This document shows positions 8,213-17,839 of a stretch of 20,913 nucleotides of DNA, piece after piece. A program made the position numbers and the translations under genes. Source of the DNA: Priapulus caudatus (taxonomy: Eukaryota; Priapulida; Priapulimorpha; Priapulimorphida; Priapulidae); contig NW_014577628.1 in assembly GCF_000485595.1 (NCBI RefSeq), forward strand, positions 12,835 to 33,747, given 5' to 3'. A model generated the notes under the pieces. It did not search any database, was not told where the DNA came from, and saw only the letters and a program-made list of their open reading frames with translations. Every line of letters begins with the position of its first letter. The stretch's first letter is position 1.

Positions 8213-8505
8213 ATATTGAATATATATCAAGAAGGCTAATTAAAAACACACCTATTATTACTCTATATATCTCTATTATTAGGATTATATATATATATTA
8301 TAGTATACTTATATATATTATACTGTTTATACACTATGACCAGGTGTATTAGCTCTTGATATATATATTATATATATAATATTATATATATTTATTTATT
8401 TATATACATGTGAGAATGAGTTTAGTGTATGACTATATATATATAGATACATATATATCAGAAGTAGATAATAGGGAATTTATTATCTACTTCTGACTAT
8501 ATATA
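8213..8505. repeat. AT-rich low-complexity block
   Basis: Dominated by TATATA and TTATATA with a short TTTA run near 8390-8402. It ends in the perfect hairpin listed separately. There are no open frames. Confidence 0.9.
8451..8504. repeat. Perfect 15-bp hairpin with extended stem
   Basis: CAGAAGTAGATAATA (8459-8473) and TATTATCTACTTCTG (8481-8495) are exact inverted copies around the 7-nt loop GGGAATT. One more pair (8458/8496) and seven A-T pairs beyond a single bulged C (8497) extend the stem to 23 pairs. The core is not plain AT repeat, which sets it apart from the surrounding block. Confidence 0.93.
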
Positions 8506-8672
8506 GAGAACGACCAGAGAGAAAGAGAGAATAAGAGAAAGAAAGAGAGAGAGAGAGAGATTAAGAAGAAAGAAAGGGAGAGAGAGACAGCAGAGAGAGA
8601 GCTGGGATGACGAGAGAGATTAGAAATGGAAGAGAACGAGGAGAGAGAAAGAGAGAGGAAGAGACGGCAGAA
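8501..8672 (+). repeat. GA-rich polypurine tract
   Basis: Imperfect (GA)n/(AAAG)n starting as the AT block ends. Frames read R/E/K on plus and S/L/F on minus. No independent coding signal. Confidence 0.93.
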
Positions 8673-8685
8673 ACGCGCGCCTTTT

Positions 8686-8790
8686 GCATACATGCGTGCA
8701 TACATGCAGGCGTAAGCGTGCGTGCCCGTGCCGCGTGCGTGCGTTCGTGCATCCGCACGTGCGCGCGCGCGTGTGCGCTCCGCCTCCGAC
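8686..8790 (+). repeat. Short GTGC/TGCATACA tract
   Basis: Starts with TGCATACATGCG units and continues as CGTGCGTGC and CGCGCG. It is the same sequence class as the 2640-3515 array, including the CGTGCGT and TACATGCG words, so the two may share an origin. Confidence 0.85.
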
Positions 8791-8800
8791 CACATGTTGC

Positions 8801-8860
8801 GAATTCCAAATTAACGAGCTTTATTTAGATACATAAAAAACTGCGTTAATTTGGAAATTC
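8801..8860. repeat. Inverted repeat, 16/17-bp arms
   Basis: GAATTCCAAATTAACG (8801-8816) pairs with 8844-8860, which is its reverse complement plus one extra A. The loop is 27 nt. The arms border the switch from GTGC tract to unique sequence. This could be a small foldback element or a remnant of terminal inverted repeats, but no flanking target duplication is obvious. Confidence 0.8.
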
Positions 8861-9329
8861 CACTGCGCACAACACAGTAGTAAAGCAATTTGTCTTTGGT
8901 TAAGAGCAAAGCGGCTTTCTTTCGGAACGTCGTTACGCGCTTGATAATTGGGTCATGCACGATGTTGCCTGCCGTGCCGCCGCCGCCGCGCCATCTGCCG
9001 CCCTGCGCAGCTCGACGACCACGTCCTTACACAACAACCGTGTACCCACACGCCGGCCTGTGGGAGGACTTATAAGTCGGGCGCAGACTCACGAGTAGTA
9101 TGTGTATTCGAGTTAAATACGAAAGCGTTGGGTACGGAATAGATTCGAACACGGTTGTCATGGGTGTGGCGGACGGGTGGGGAAGGGGATGGCGGTACCT
9201 TTACTTATTAAACTCGACACAACTGAATGCGTGTTGCTTTGAAACTTTCATTTTAATTAAAACATTTCAGATTATTTTAGTTTCGGATGCGCAGATATGA
9301 TTATGAATGGCCATGAAATCAAATGGAGA
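8861..9329. other. Unique spacer, no gene seen
   Basis: Mixed sequence with a short CCGCCG patch near 8975-9003. Plus frames of 60-66 codons (8890-9075, 8948-9142, 9100-9300) have no recognisable features and are within chance length. Confidence 0.5.
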
Positions 9330-10360
9330 GATAGATGGCGTAGATGGATGGATGAATGGATTGATGATTGGATGGATGAATAGCCAGGCATGCATGGATT
9401 GGGCATAGAGCGGATGGATGGATGGATAAAAATTCGGATTGCATGATGGGTGGATGATGCGAGTGGATGGATGGATGAATGAATGAATCGGATGGATGGA
9501 TGGGATGGATGGATGGATGAATGGATGGATGATGGGATGGATGGATGGATGGCCAGAGACGGGAGCCAGGAAACCAGCCAAGAGGCCACGAGAAGGGAGT
9601 TTCGCAGCACAGACACAGTCACGCAACTGGAAAACCAATGCCCGGCCAGCACATCGGAAACTGGGAATTCCCCAGTGTCACGACGAAGTAAAGGAAGGAC
9701 GGAAGAGGCTGGAAGGGAGGAGGATGGATTGGATGGTGGCATTGGATGGATGGAATGGCATGGATGGATAGATGGATAGGATGGTATGGATGGATTGGAG
9801 TGGCCATGGATGCGATGATGACTGGATGGATGGATGGATCAGAAGGCCATGGATGGCATGGATGGATGATGGGATGCATGGATGGAGTGGATGGATGATG
9901 GGATGGATTGGTCATGGATGGTTTGATGGATAGATGGTTGAATGGATAGATTGCGATGGCAATGAATGGATGATGGAATGATTCGATGGATGGATGGCAT
10001 GGCGAGGATGGATGGTATAGGTGGACTGGATGGAATGATGGATGCGTGATGTGATGCGATGGATGGATGGACTGATGGATGGATGGATTGGATGGACTGG
10101 ATGGGATGGATGGATAGGATAAGATAGAGGAATGCAGATGGATGGAGGGATGGCATGATTGCATGGATGTCATGGAGGGATGGATGCGATGGAGATGGAT
10201 GGATGCGAGGATGGATGATGGATCCGATGGATGGATGGATGAGGGCATGTGACATGGATGGCATGACGATGCGATGGATGAATGGATGGATGGGGTATGG
10301 TGATAGGATGGATGGATTGATGGATAGATGGATGAATCGATCGCATCGATGGGCGGATGG
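9330..10360 (+). repeat. GGAT array 1, interrupted
   Basis: Degenerate (GGAT)n, equivalent to (ATGG)n. The left part runs to about 9553. An unrelated ~165-bp insert lies at 9554-9719, and the array resumes from about 9720 to 10360. Many units carry one-base changes or GATGGGAT-type shifts. (ATGG)n reads M-D-G-W and the other strand P-S-I-H in every frame. The 263-codon minus frame (9619-10410) and the shorter frames are therefore repeat translations, not proteins. Confidence 0.97.
9554..9719. other. Non-GGAT insert inside GGAT array 1
   Basis: Mixed sequence splitting the array. It contains a GGGAATTCCC palindrome (9663-9672) inside a slightly longer imperfect dyad (9660-9676). No terminal repeats or target duplication are evident by eye, because the flanking GGAT units would hide one. 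Confidence 0.7.
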
Positions 10361-10957
10361 CTTAACGGACTGACCTCAAATTGGCCTAGATAGATTTTGC
10401 TTTGAAACACAAATATTACATATACCGTATTGCACTGCCAATCTCAAAGAAAATAATGAGCCGCAATGGAAAGCGATATTTGTTCCAATCGACAAAACTC
10501 CTAGGTAATGCACGTGAGTCATTAACTAAATGTAATCAACACAACGTGTAAATTCTACCATCTTCTGATATCTCGCTCCATGGGCTATCTGCGCTAGCGC
10601 ACGATATACTACGCTATAGATATGCTGCACATCTTCTAGCTGTCTCTATCTCCATATCAACTATAGATATATATAAGTATATATATTATATATATATTGC
10701 GATCTGTGTTGTTCGCCTCATTAATGCACGCTTTGCGATATTTAGCGATAACGCCGAATTCGAATAAAAGTGAAAGCGCACCCACGTTTAATATTTCGCT
10801 CACACTCGCTGTACGGGCGCGCGTCAGTCTTACACTCGGGTTTACATGTAACGTGTTTAGTTTTCATAGGAAATGACTAGTAAACAGATTAAAGTGTGGA
10901 TGGGAACACTCGTGCACGCACATCATGCACACACATGCACATCACCCCCATATTTAT
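10361..10957. other. Unique spacer with short AT patch, no gene seen
   Basis: Mixed sequence including a TATATA patch at about 10664-10697. No frame over 60 codons is confined to the unique part, and no RNA gene is recognised. Confidence 0.55.
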
Positions 10958-10967
10958 TTATTATATT

Positions 10968-11007
<40 letters not shown>

Positions 11008-11087
11008 AAGAAGAACAACAACAATAATAATAATAAGAAGAATAAGAAGGGGAATAACAATAATAATAATAAGAATAAGAAAAAGAA
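10958..11087 (+). repeat. (TA)n followed by AAG/AAC/AAT triplets
   Basis: A short ATTT run, then an uninterrupted TA run (10971-11003), then about 85 bp of A-rich triplets AAG, AAC and AAT with a single GGGG. It is a compound microsatellite. The 81-codon frame across it reads I/Y then K/N. Confidence 0.96.
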
Positions 11088-11530
11088 GCGAGTGACAGCG
11101 GCAAGGCAGGCCAATTAGAAATAATTCGTCAAATTAGCACCACGGATGTTTACGATGTCGGCATCAGATATGAAAAGCTGAAACCTCCTTCGGCTATCAC
11201 GATTAGAAAAAAATCGAGAGAGAGAGAGAAAAGCTAGCAGCCGATGATTCGACGAGAGATGGATGCCGAGATTAAAAATTTTCGCACGGCGCGCCATCAT
11301 CATTTAAGAAAAAAATCTTACATTAGCGAGGCACTGTAAAACTTATGGTCGGTCGGTCGCGCGCGAGGAGAGGAACGACCTTCCGTTATCGATCGAGGTG
11401 TTTAGAGAGCGAGAGATCGGCTGCGTTTTATGCTGCGAGCAAGCTGAGGGTTTGGTAGCTTACGCGCCATTTCGGATCGGAATCGAAGCGAGGAGCGCGT
11501 CCGTCAATGGCGTTACGTAAGGTCGACACG
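11088..11530. other. Unique spacer, no gene seen
   Basis: Mixed sequence with a small GAGAGA run (about 11214-11230) and a GGTCGGTCGGTCGCGCGC patch near 11347-11366. The minus frame at 11115-11303 is 62 codons without features. Confidence 0.5.
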
Positions 11531-11536
11531 TGCCGC

Positions 11537-11650
11537 CCCTCCTTCTCCCGCCGCCGCCCCTCCTTTCCCCGCCGCCGCCACCCCGCCTTCTCCCGCCGCC
11601 GCCGCTTCTTTCTCCTGCGGCCGCCGCCGCCGCGGCTTCTCCCCGCGCGA
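11537..11650 (+). repeat. GCC-rich degenerate minisatellite
   Basis: Two clear 21-bp units (11537-11557, 11558-11578) and a 24-bp third (11579-11602), each ending CGCCGCCGC, then more degenerate CCG-rich sequence. Because the period is a multiple of three, the plus frame from 11507 shows a PSFSRRR-like peptide repeat. With 75 codons, no other domain and a matching frame from a different start (11530), I regard it as repeat-driven. Confidence 0.8.
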
Positions 11651-11724
11651 GCAAAGGCGAGGGAACAAGTGGCCTATCTAGAGGCAATTACGGCATGTTT
11701 AAGCTCGTGCAAAAAACTAATCTC

Positions 11725-11761
11725 CATCATCTAGCTGATCTTCATCATCTAGCTATATCTA

Positions 11762-11818
<57 letters not shown>

Positions 11819-11873
11819 TAGTCTGTCTGTCAGTCTGTTTGTCTGTTTGACCGTACGTCCGTCCGTCCGTCTC
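11725..11873 (+). repeat. (TCTG)n microsatellite with leader repeat
   Basis: A 12-bp word CATCATCTAGCT occurs at 11725-11736 and 11743-11754. It is followed by a long nearly pure (TCTG)n run (about 11757-11850) and then CCGT units to 11873. A second short TCTG run lies near 11897-11910. The core run is among the least interrupted repeats of the window and is likely length-polymorphic. Confidence 0.96.
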
Positions 11874-12243
11874 TGCGCCTGTGTGTCAATTCCTCTATCT
11901 GTCTGTCTGCAGCCGTTCCTGTGAATGAAGCCAATAATGTAGTCATTCTCCCTGCCGCGCTATCGATGCGTGTGTCGTGAAGAGGCTGCTTCATCATGGC
12001 TTCACCACTCAGGCCGCCGCCTGCTACCAGCTCGCATTTCCCCGTCGCCGCCGCATCCACGACCTTCCCACACATCGGCCCGTGGCCACTGCTTTTTTTT
12101 CAGATGAGCGAGTTTCTTAGCGGCGGCGGCACACAGCGTGTAGACAGCCTCTCATCAATAAATCATTCGTATATAGCTGGCGTTATCTTGATTTTCGGGA
12201 CTATATAGCATGCGCGATGCGGGTGAACGTAAACCACATCGGA
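11874..12243. other. Unique spacer, no gene seen
   Basis: Mixed sequence after the TCTG run. The 70-codon plus frame at 11996-12208 has no recognisable motif. Confidence 0.5.

Positions 12244-12274
<31 letters not shown>
12244..12274 (+). repeat. (TGCG)n microsatellite
   Basis: About seven uninterrupted CGTG units, the purest short version of the GTGC class found elsewhere in the window. Confidence 0.95.
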
Positions 12275-12369
12275 AGGCGGCGGCTACCGCGCGTTGCGTG
12301 CCGATACTTTTTGCGTTCGTTTGGAGAGGCGAGGCTCTAATTATGACGGAGTCACTCTATGCGGAGGAA

Positions 12370-12442
12370 GGGAGAAAGGGTGGAGGTTTGGGGGAGACGG
12401 AGGACGGGGTGGGTGTGGATGGATTGGATGGGGGGGGGAGGG
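12370..12442 (+). repeat. G-rich tract, candidate G-quadruplex
   Basis: Seven runs of three or more G: 12370-12372, 12378-12380, 12390-12394, 12406-12409, 12411-12413, 12430-12438 and 12440-12442. Loops are mostly under 12 nt. The nine-G run is prone to length errors. Whether a quadruplex forms is inference. Confidence 0.7.
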
Positions 12443-12507
12443 TGGAAGACGGTAGTGCTCTCTAATGGGGACATTACTTGATCATGCATTATGTGACGTA
12501 TATGTAA

Positions 12508-12536
12508 GCGTGTGTGTGGGTGTGCGTGCGTGCGTG

Positions 12537-12582
<46 letters not shown>

Positions 12583-12646
12583 GTTGTGTGTGTGTGTGTG
12601 TGTGTGTGTGGTCTGTCTGTCGTCTGTCTTGTGTGCGCGTTCATGT
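12508..12646 (+). repeat. (TG)n microsatellite
   Basis: CGTG/TGTG at the left, then a long TG run with one TTGTTG interruption near 12581, then TG/TCTG variants. Frames read C/V on plus and T/H on minus. Confidence 0.95.
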
Positions 12647-13128
12647 GTACGGGCGTATGGGCTTGCGCGTTGCGCCTGGCTGTGATACGACAGTTGTTGC
12701 TTCGCATTCTAAATTTCACAATACTTTGAAGACACACATTAAATCCCGTTCTGTGGATTCTACAGGACGTGGCTTGCCCAAATAATCAAGCATAGAAGCT
12801 ACGTATGGGAATAATTAAGTGCTGGGTGTCTGTCATGCCATCTGTTCATGATCGACCATAGTGCTGCGTTGTCGGCCATGCAACAGCGACAATTTGCAAA
12901 CTGCAAACATTATTTTGCTACCGTAGCGTCAGACTGTTCGTTTATCGTTCGCATTTTTGCTTGCTCTGCTCCTTTTATCGATGTGGGAATACTGAGCGAA
13001 CGAAGCGGACAAGATGCGCATGGCCGTTTCGCCCAAATTGCGGGCGAAATGCATGGCCGAATGTTGCGGAATTTTTTAATGGCTGCTTTATTACCGATTT
13101 CACGCCTTCAAAATTTGTGTATGCGGAA
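12647..13128. other. Unique spacer with weak open frame
   Basis: A plus frame of 179 codons starts at 12848. About its first 94 residues come from unique sequence. The remainder is R/E-rich translation of the GA tract and ends in I/Y from the TA run. The unique part shows cysteines and hydrophobic patches but no family I recognise. I judge it most likely a chance frame. Confidence 0.4.
13018..13059. repeat. 8-bp hairpin flanked by 9-bp direct repeats
   Basis: TTTCGCCC (13027-13034) and GGGCGAAA (13042-13049) are perfect inverted copies with a 7-nt loop. GCATGGCCG occurs immediately on both sides, at 13018-13026 and 13051-13059. The arrangement is compact and symmetrical but short enough to arise by chance. 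Confidence 0.75.
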
Positions 13129-13387
13129 CAGCGAGCGAGAGCGAAGGAAAGCGGAAGAGAACTCAAACAGCGAGGAAAAGAAGACGAGCGCCGTAAGAGT
13201 GATAGATGAGAGGAGTAGCACTTGGGAGAGCGGGAGACGAGAAAAATTAGAGAGAGAAGAAGCAGGAGGTCAGGAAATGCAGAGACGGCGAGAGAGAGAT
13301 CGGAGACAGAGATGGGAGAGCGAGAGTGAGGAGAGGAAATACACGCGGTATAATATATATTATATATTATATATATTATATGTATAG
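13129..13387 (+). repeat. GA-rich tract ending in TA run
   Basis: GA/GCGA-rich sequence to about 13345, then TATATTATATATTATA to 13387. It abuts GGAT array 2, making a compound low-complexity block. Confidence 0.88.
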
Positions 13388-13401
13388 TTAGACAGCATAA
13401 A

Positions 13402-14855
13402 CAGATGGACTGGATGATGGATGGATGGGTTGATGGATGGTCATGGATGGTAGGGATGATGGATGGATGATGGATGATGGATGGATAATGGATGGATGCA
13501 TGAATGATAGGAGTGATGAGGATGGATTCGATGGATGGATGATGGATGGATGGATAGAATGGATGAGTATGATAGACTGCGTGGATGGATGGATGGCTAT
13601 GGATGGATGGAGGATGGATGGAGGCATGGATGGATGGATGGGAATGGGCCATGGATGGAAGGAGATGGATTGGATGTGGATGGTTGGATGGATTGATTGG
13701 TGGATGGCATGGATGGAATGGATGGAGGTCATGGATGGATGATGGAATGGAATGGATTGTGGATGGATCGGATGGATGGATGGATGGATGGATGGATGGA
13801 TGGCATGAAATGAATGGATGGATGATAGATAGCTGGATGTAGGATGGTGGATGGGATGGATGGATGGATGGATGACAATGCGATGCGAATGTGATGGATG
13901 GATGGATGGATGGTGATAGAGGATGGATGCATGAATGGATGATTGATGGATGAATGGATGGATGGATGAGAGATGGATGGATGTATAGATGGACATGGAT
14001 GAATGATGGATGGATATGGATGGGTGGATGGCATGATATGGATGGATGAATGGATGGATGAGATGGAGGATGGATGATGGTATGATGGATGGAATGGATG
14101 GATGGATGGATGGATGGATGGATGATGGATGGATGGATGGATGGACTGCGATGGATAAATGGATGGAATGCAGATGGATGGATGGATGGTGGATGGCATG
14201 GATGGATGGTTGGATGGCATGATAGGATGGATGGGAATGGATGGATGGATGGAATGGATGGATGGAGGATGGATGGATGGATGGATGGATGAATGGATGG
14301 ATGTGATGGAATGGATGGAATGGATGGATGATGGCATGGTCATGATGAATGGATGGTGGATGGAGCGGATGGATGGAATGGATGGTGGTTGGGAAGGATG
14401 GATGATGGATGGTGGATGAATGGGATGATGGATGCGATAGGATGGATGGATGATGGAGAAGATGCGATGATGGATGGATGATGATGGATGGATGGATGAT
14501 GGATGGATGGATGGATTGGATGCATGGTGGATGGTATGATGAATAGGATGGATGCCATGGATGGAGGATGATGGATGGATTGGAGGTGGATGGATGATGA
14601 TGGATGGATGGATGAATGATGGATGGAATGTATGGATGATGATGGACTGCGATGGACTGGATGGATGGCATGGATGGAGGCCATGATGGATGGCATGGAT
14701 GTAATGGATGATGGATGATGATGGCATGATGGATGATGGATGGTATTGAAGATGATGATGAGATAAATAGATGGATAGATGAATGGATGGATGGATGGAT
14801 AGATGGATGGATGGATAAATAGATGCATAGATGAAAATGGATGCATGAGCATAGA
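13402..14855 (+). repeat. GGAT array 2 (~1.45 kb)
   Basis: The longest repeat of the window: degenerate (GGAT)n with GATGATGG, GGAATGG and GCATGG variants and no foreign insert. The right end drifts to ATAGATGGATAGATG. The 500-codon minus frame (13388-14890) is a continuous H/P/S/I translation. It survives the many indels only because CCAT repeats contain no stop in any frame. I do not call it a gene. Confidence 0.98.
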
Positions 14856-15879
14856 TATAAATATCTCCCTTTACCTTGCTCCTCCTTCATCCGCCTCTCC
14901 TCCTGCGCCCTTCCTAGAGAAGAGTAGCAGATAAATCAAGACGCCGTAGAAACAGCTGAGAGAGGAACTCTTAGAAGTAGAACGAAAATCGATGCCACTT
15001 AATCTTCATCGCAAACTATGATAGGAAGCTGGAAGACAGACAGTCGACCTGACAGCACACCGCATTATATCAAGTGTCGTATCCACGTCTCCTACTAAGT
15101 GCACGACGACGGCAGGGCCGAGGGTATAGCTCTACTTCCCTTTAATCTCTAACGCACATGTCATATGGAGCTCGATCCAGGCCGCAGTTCTCGCCCCATC
15201 GCACAAAGCGGTGCAGTTTCGGCTCGTGGAATTCAGAATCTTGTGACGTTTGGCATCGTTTCCATCTGCTATACTGAGGTTCTCAAAATAGCTTTATGAT
15301 TTTCAGTTTCTCACGACGTTGATTAATGTAAAGTTGCGACGTACGCACCGCGATTTTCCAATGCGAAAATATAAAATCTCAAGACGTGTGCGTTGAACGC
15401 AACACGCTCTACATTTGGCATTACAGTCACCTACGGAAACCTAGCATCTATTTGTTGCGCTGCGTGTATGTGAAGGTAAACATTTAAAAAACAAAATTGT
15501 TAAAAATATTGTAACGTATACTGGACACCTAGACGATTTTACAGCAATCCATGTTACTGAAAAACGTATATTTATATAGTAAGTATATACAAGCTTACAA
15601 GCTTACTGTTGCCATACATGCGCGAAATAGCAAAATGCAGCGTGCACTAATACGTCCTCTCGTGTATAGTATACAAATGCACATCGCTAACTACTACGTC
15701 CAATATTTGTACAAGATGAAGCCATTGTTGTTGTCGTGAGTGGCGCAGGCTCTCCTAATTAAACTGATGTTGCTTCTCCCGCGCTATCTCGGGAGGCAGG
15801 CAGCGTAAGCCTCAGCATGCCGGATAAGCAGCTGCGCATGAAGTATTACGCATCCAGAGACAGACAGAAAATCCCGAGA

Positions 15880-15935
15880 GCGAGGCTGAGCACATCACGG
15901 CAGATTGCATGATGTGCTCGGTGTGTCTCCCTCGC
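15880..15935. repeat. Perfect 10-bp hairpin with outer stem
   Basis: GAGCACATCA (15888-15897) and TGATGTGCTC (15910-15919) are exact inverted copies around a 12-nt loop. GCGAGG (15880-15885) and CCTCGC (15930-15935) can add an outer stem across an asymmetric internal loop. Confidence 0.8.
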
Positions 15936-16492
15936 AGCTAAACACTCGGACGGAGAGTCGAGTTTCGAATTATGTATTATCGTCAGGAATTTGAGAAAAT
16001 CTAAACTTGGGTTTCAAGAGAAGAGGATTACGTTTCGCGTTGCTGTGAAATCAGTTTCCCTCCGTTTTGCTTCTCAGTTTGCTTTTTGAATCCGTCCGCC
16101 TGACGTGAAGTTATCTGCGAATAGTAAGCGATTAGTTTCATGAATGCTCAAAACAAAGTTTCGATTATAATGGATTTCTGATAAGAGTAGGATGAAGGAA
16201 TTGTGATCGAGTACCAATGAATATGTAATATTTCACTATCTGTGCAATTATGCAAGAACCTGTCCCTTCACACATGGGCGTGTATCGTCTTGGCCAGTAT
16301 ATTGCAATAAAATTAAATTATGATAATGATCACAAGTTTGTCATCGTATGGGGCACGGCTGGAAAATGTGGTGTGGTCGCATTAACCGTACCTTACGTGC
16401 GCACCTAGAGCATGTACTGCATAATAATATTTGATATATTTGTTGTTAATTTATAATGATAGTTAATGGTTGTTTTATGTAAGTATAAGTAA

Positions 16493-16510
16493 GTAAAATC
16501 TTCATTTTAC
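16493..16510. repeat. Small 7-bp hairpin
   Basis: GTAAAAT and ATTTTAC surround the 4-nt loop CTTC. AT-rich and short, so of low significance. Confidence 0.6.
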
Positions 16511-16631
16511 GACGGTAAGAACGTGTTAAGTACAGGCATATTATGCTTTACATGTTATTATTCATTTATTTATTTATTTTTATGTTATTGTTCATAAAAT
16601 ATTACGCGTAAAGACATGTCATTAAATGTTG

Positions 16632-16680
16632 CATCCTCCATAAAATCTGAATAAATAAACATCCTCCATAAAATCTGAAT
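16632..16680. repeat. Exact 21-bp direct repeat, period 28
   Basis: A word beginning CATCCTCCATAAAATCTGAA occurs at 16632-16652 and again exactly at 16660-16680, separated by AAATAAA. The match is perfect although it lies in otherwise unique sequence, which suggests a recent local duplication. Confidence 0.95.
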
Positions 16681-16937
16681 TTCAACGTAATAATATTACC
16701 ACGAGTGACAATTTATCTATCAATCATTGTGACAGTAAATTAACCATGCATCTTGATCTATATTATGATATATCACCAAATATATCTGTTCTCTCTGACA
16801 GTAGATGACAAAATAGATTCTGGGAAATAGGGTAGTGGAAGTATAAATAAGCCGCAGGCATTACGCGGCAGTAGCTGCAGGTTTATTACATTTCGCCATT
16901 ATTCATTCGCATCGTTTCTCTGTCCATAGACGAGAAA

Positions 16938-16938
16938 G

Positions 16939-17004
<66 letters not shown>

Positions 17005-17220
17005 TTGTGTGTGTGATGTGTGTGGTTGTGTGTGGCGTGTGTTGCTGCGTGCATGGTGTGCGTGCATTGTGCGTGCATGTGTGGCGTACGTGTGGGGCGT
17101 ATGTGTGTGAGTGCGTACGCGAAGTCGCTCGCGCCCGTGTTGACGTGATGTGCGTGCGTGCGTACGTGCTTGTGTGCGTGAGTGCGGCGTGCATGCGTTC
17201 GTGAGTGCGGCGTGCGCCTG
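16938..17220 (+). repeat. (TG)n passing into degenerate TGCG tract
   Basis: A pure TG run of about 58 bp at the left changes to TGTGTGG, GTGCATG and GTGCGTGC variants up to about 17220. Minus-strand frames of up to 169 codons read T/H and R repeats and are not genes. Confidence 0.95.
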
Positions 17221-17317
17221 ATGCGTGTTCTGCGTGCTGCGGCATCCGCAGTAGCCAAACGCTGGCATCTACATATCCACCGGTGACTACCGATGGGGTC
17301 TGCGTGACGTCGTCATT

Positions 17318-17760
17318 ATCTCTCTTCTCTCTTCTCCTCTCTCTCTCTCTCTCTGCTCTTCTCTCTCTCTCGTCTCTCTTCTCTCTATCTATCACTCTCT
17401 CTACTGTCTCTCTTCCCGCGCTCTCCTCTCTCTCTCTCTCTACTCTCTCTCTCTCTCATCTGCTCTCTCTCCTCTCGCTCTCTCTCTTTCTCTTCTCTCG
17501 CTCTCTCTCATTTCTCTCTCTCTCTCTCTCTCTCTCGTCTCTCTAATTTCTCTTCTCTCGTCTCCTCTGGTCTTTCTCTCGTCTCCCTCCTCTCTGCTCT
17601 CTGCTCTCTGTCTCTGTGTCTCTGTCCTCTGCTCTGCTGTCTGATCTTCCCCCCCTCTCTGCTCTGCTGTCCTTCTCTCTGTCTCTCTCTCTCTCTTTCC
17701 GCTCTCTCTCTCTCTTCTGCTCTCTCTCTCTCTCTTCTGTCTCTGAGCAGCGCGCGTGCA
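17318..17760 (+). repeat. CT-rich polypyrimidine tract
   Basis: Imperfect (CT)n with CTG and TCGT variants and one CCCCCC. Plus frames are S/L rich and minus frames are R/E rich. It is the inverted-orientation partner of the GA tract at 18600-18893. Confidence 0.94.
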
Positions 17761-17839
17761 GAGTGGCTGCTGCGTACGTGTATGGCAATCGACGTCGTCT
17801 GTAAGGAAAAACTGAAAGATTACAATTACTTTACCGCGC

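Larger units (their letters stand above)
14856..16937. other. Longest unique stretch, no gene identified
   Basis: About 2.1 kb of mixed to AT-rich sequence without microsatellites apart from a TTTA patch (about 16560-16580). The best frame is 62 codons (15551-15739 plus), within chance length. AATAAA strings occur near 16306 and 16651, but no transcript is demonstrated. Intron, intergenic DNA or a non-coding RNA locus are all possible. The hairpin and direct repeat it contains are listed separately. Confidence 0.55.

Noticed and set aside
9137-9160. GTTCGAATC-like word on the minus strand as a tRNA T-loop
   Set aside because: The bases flanking the loop cannot form a T-stem and no other tRNA arms are present.
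12848-13387. 179-codon plus frame as a candidate gene
   Set aside because: About the second half is GA and TA repeat translation, the first half matches no family I know, and no splice or promoter evidence exists.
13388-14890. 500-codon minus-strand open frame, H/P/S/I rich
   Set aside because: It is the translation of a CCAT/GGAT microsatellite, which lacks stops in all frames; no domain, start context or codon structure supports a gene.
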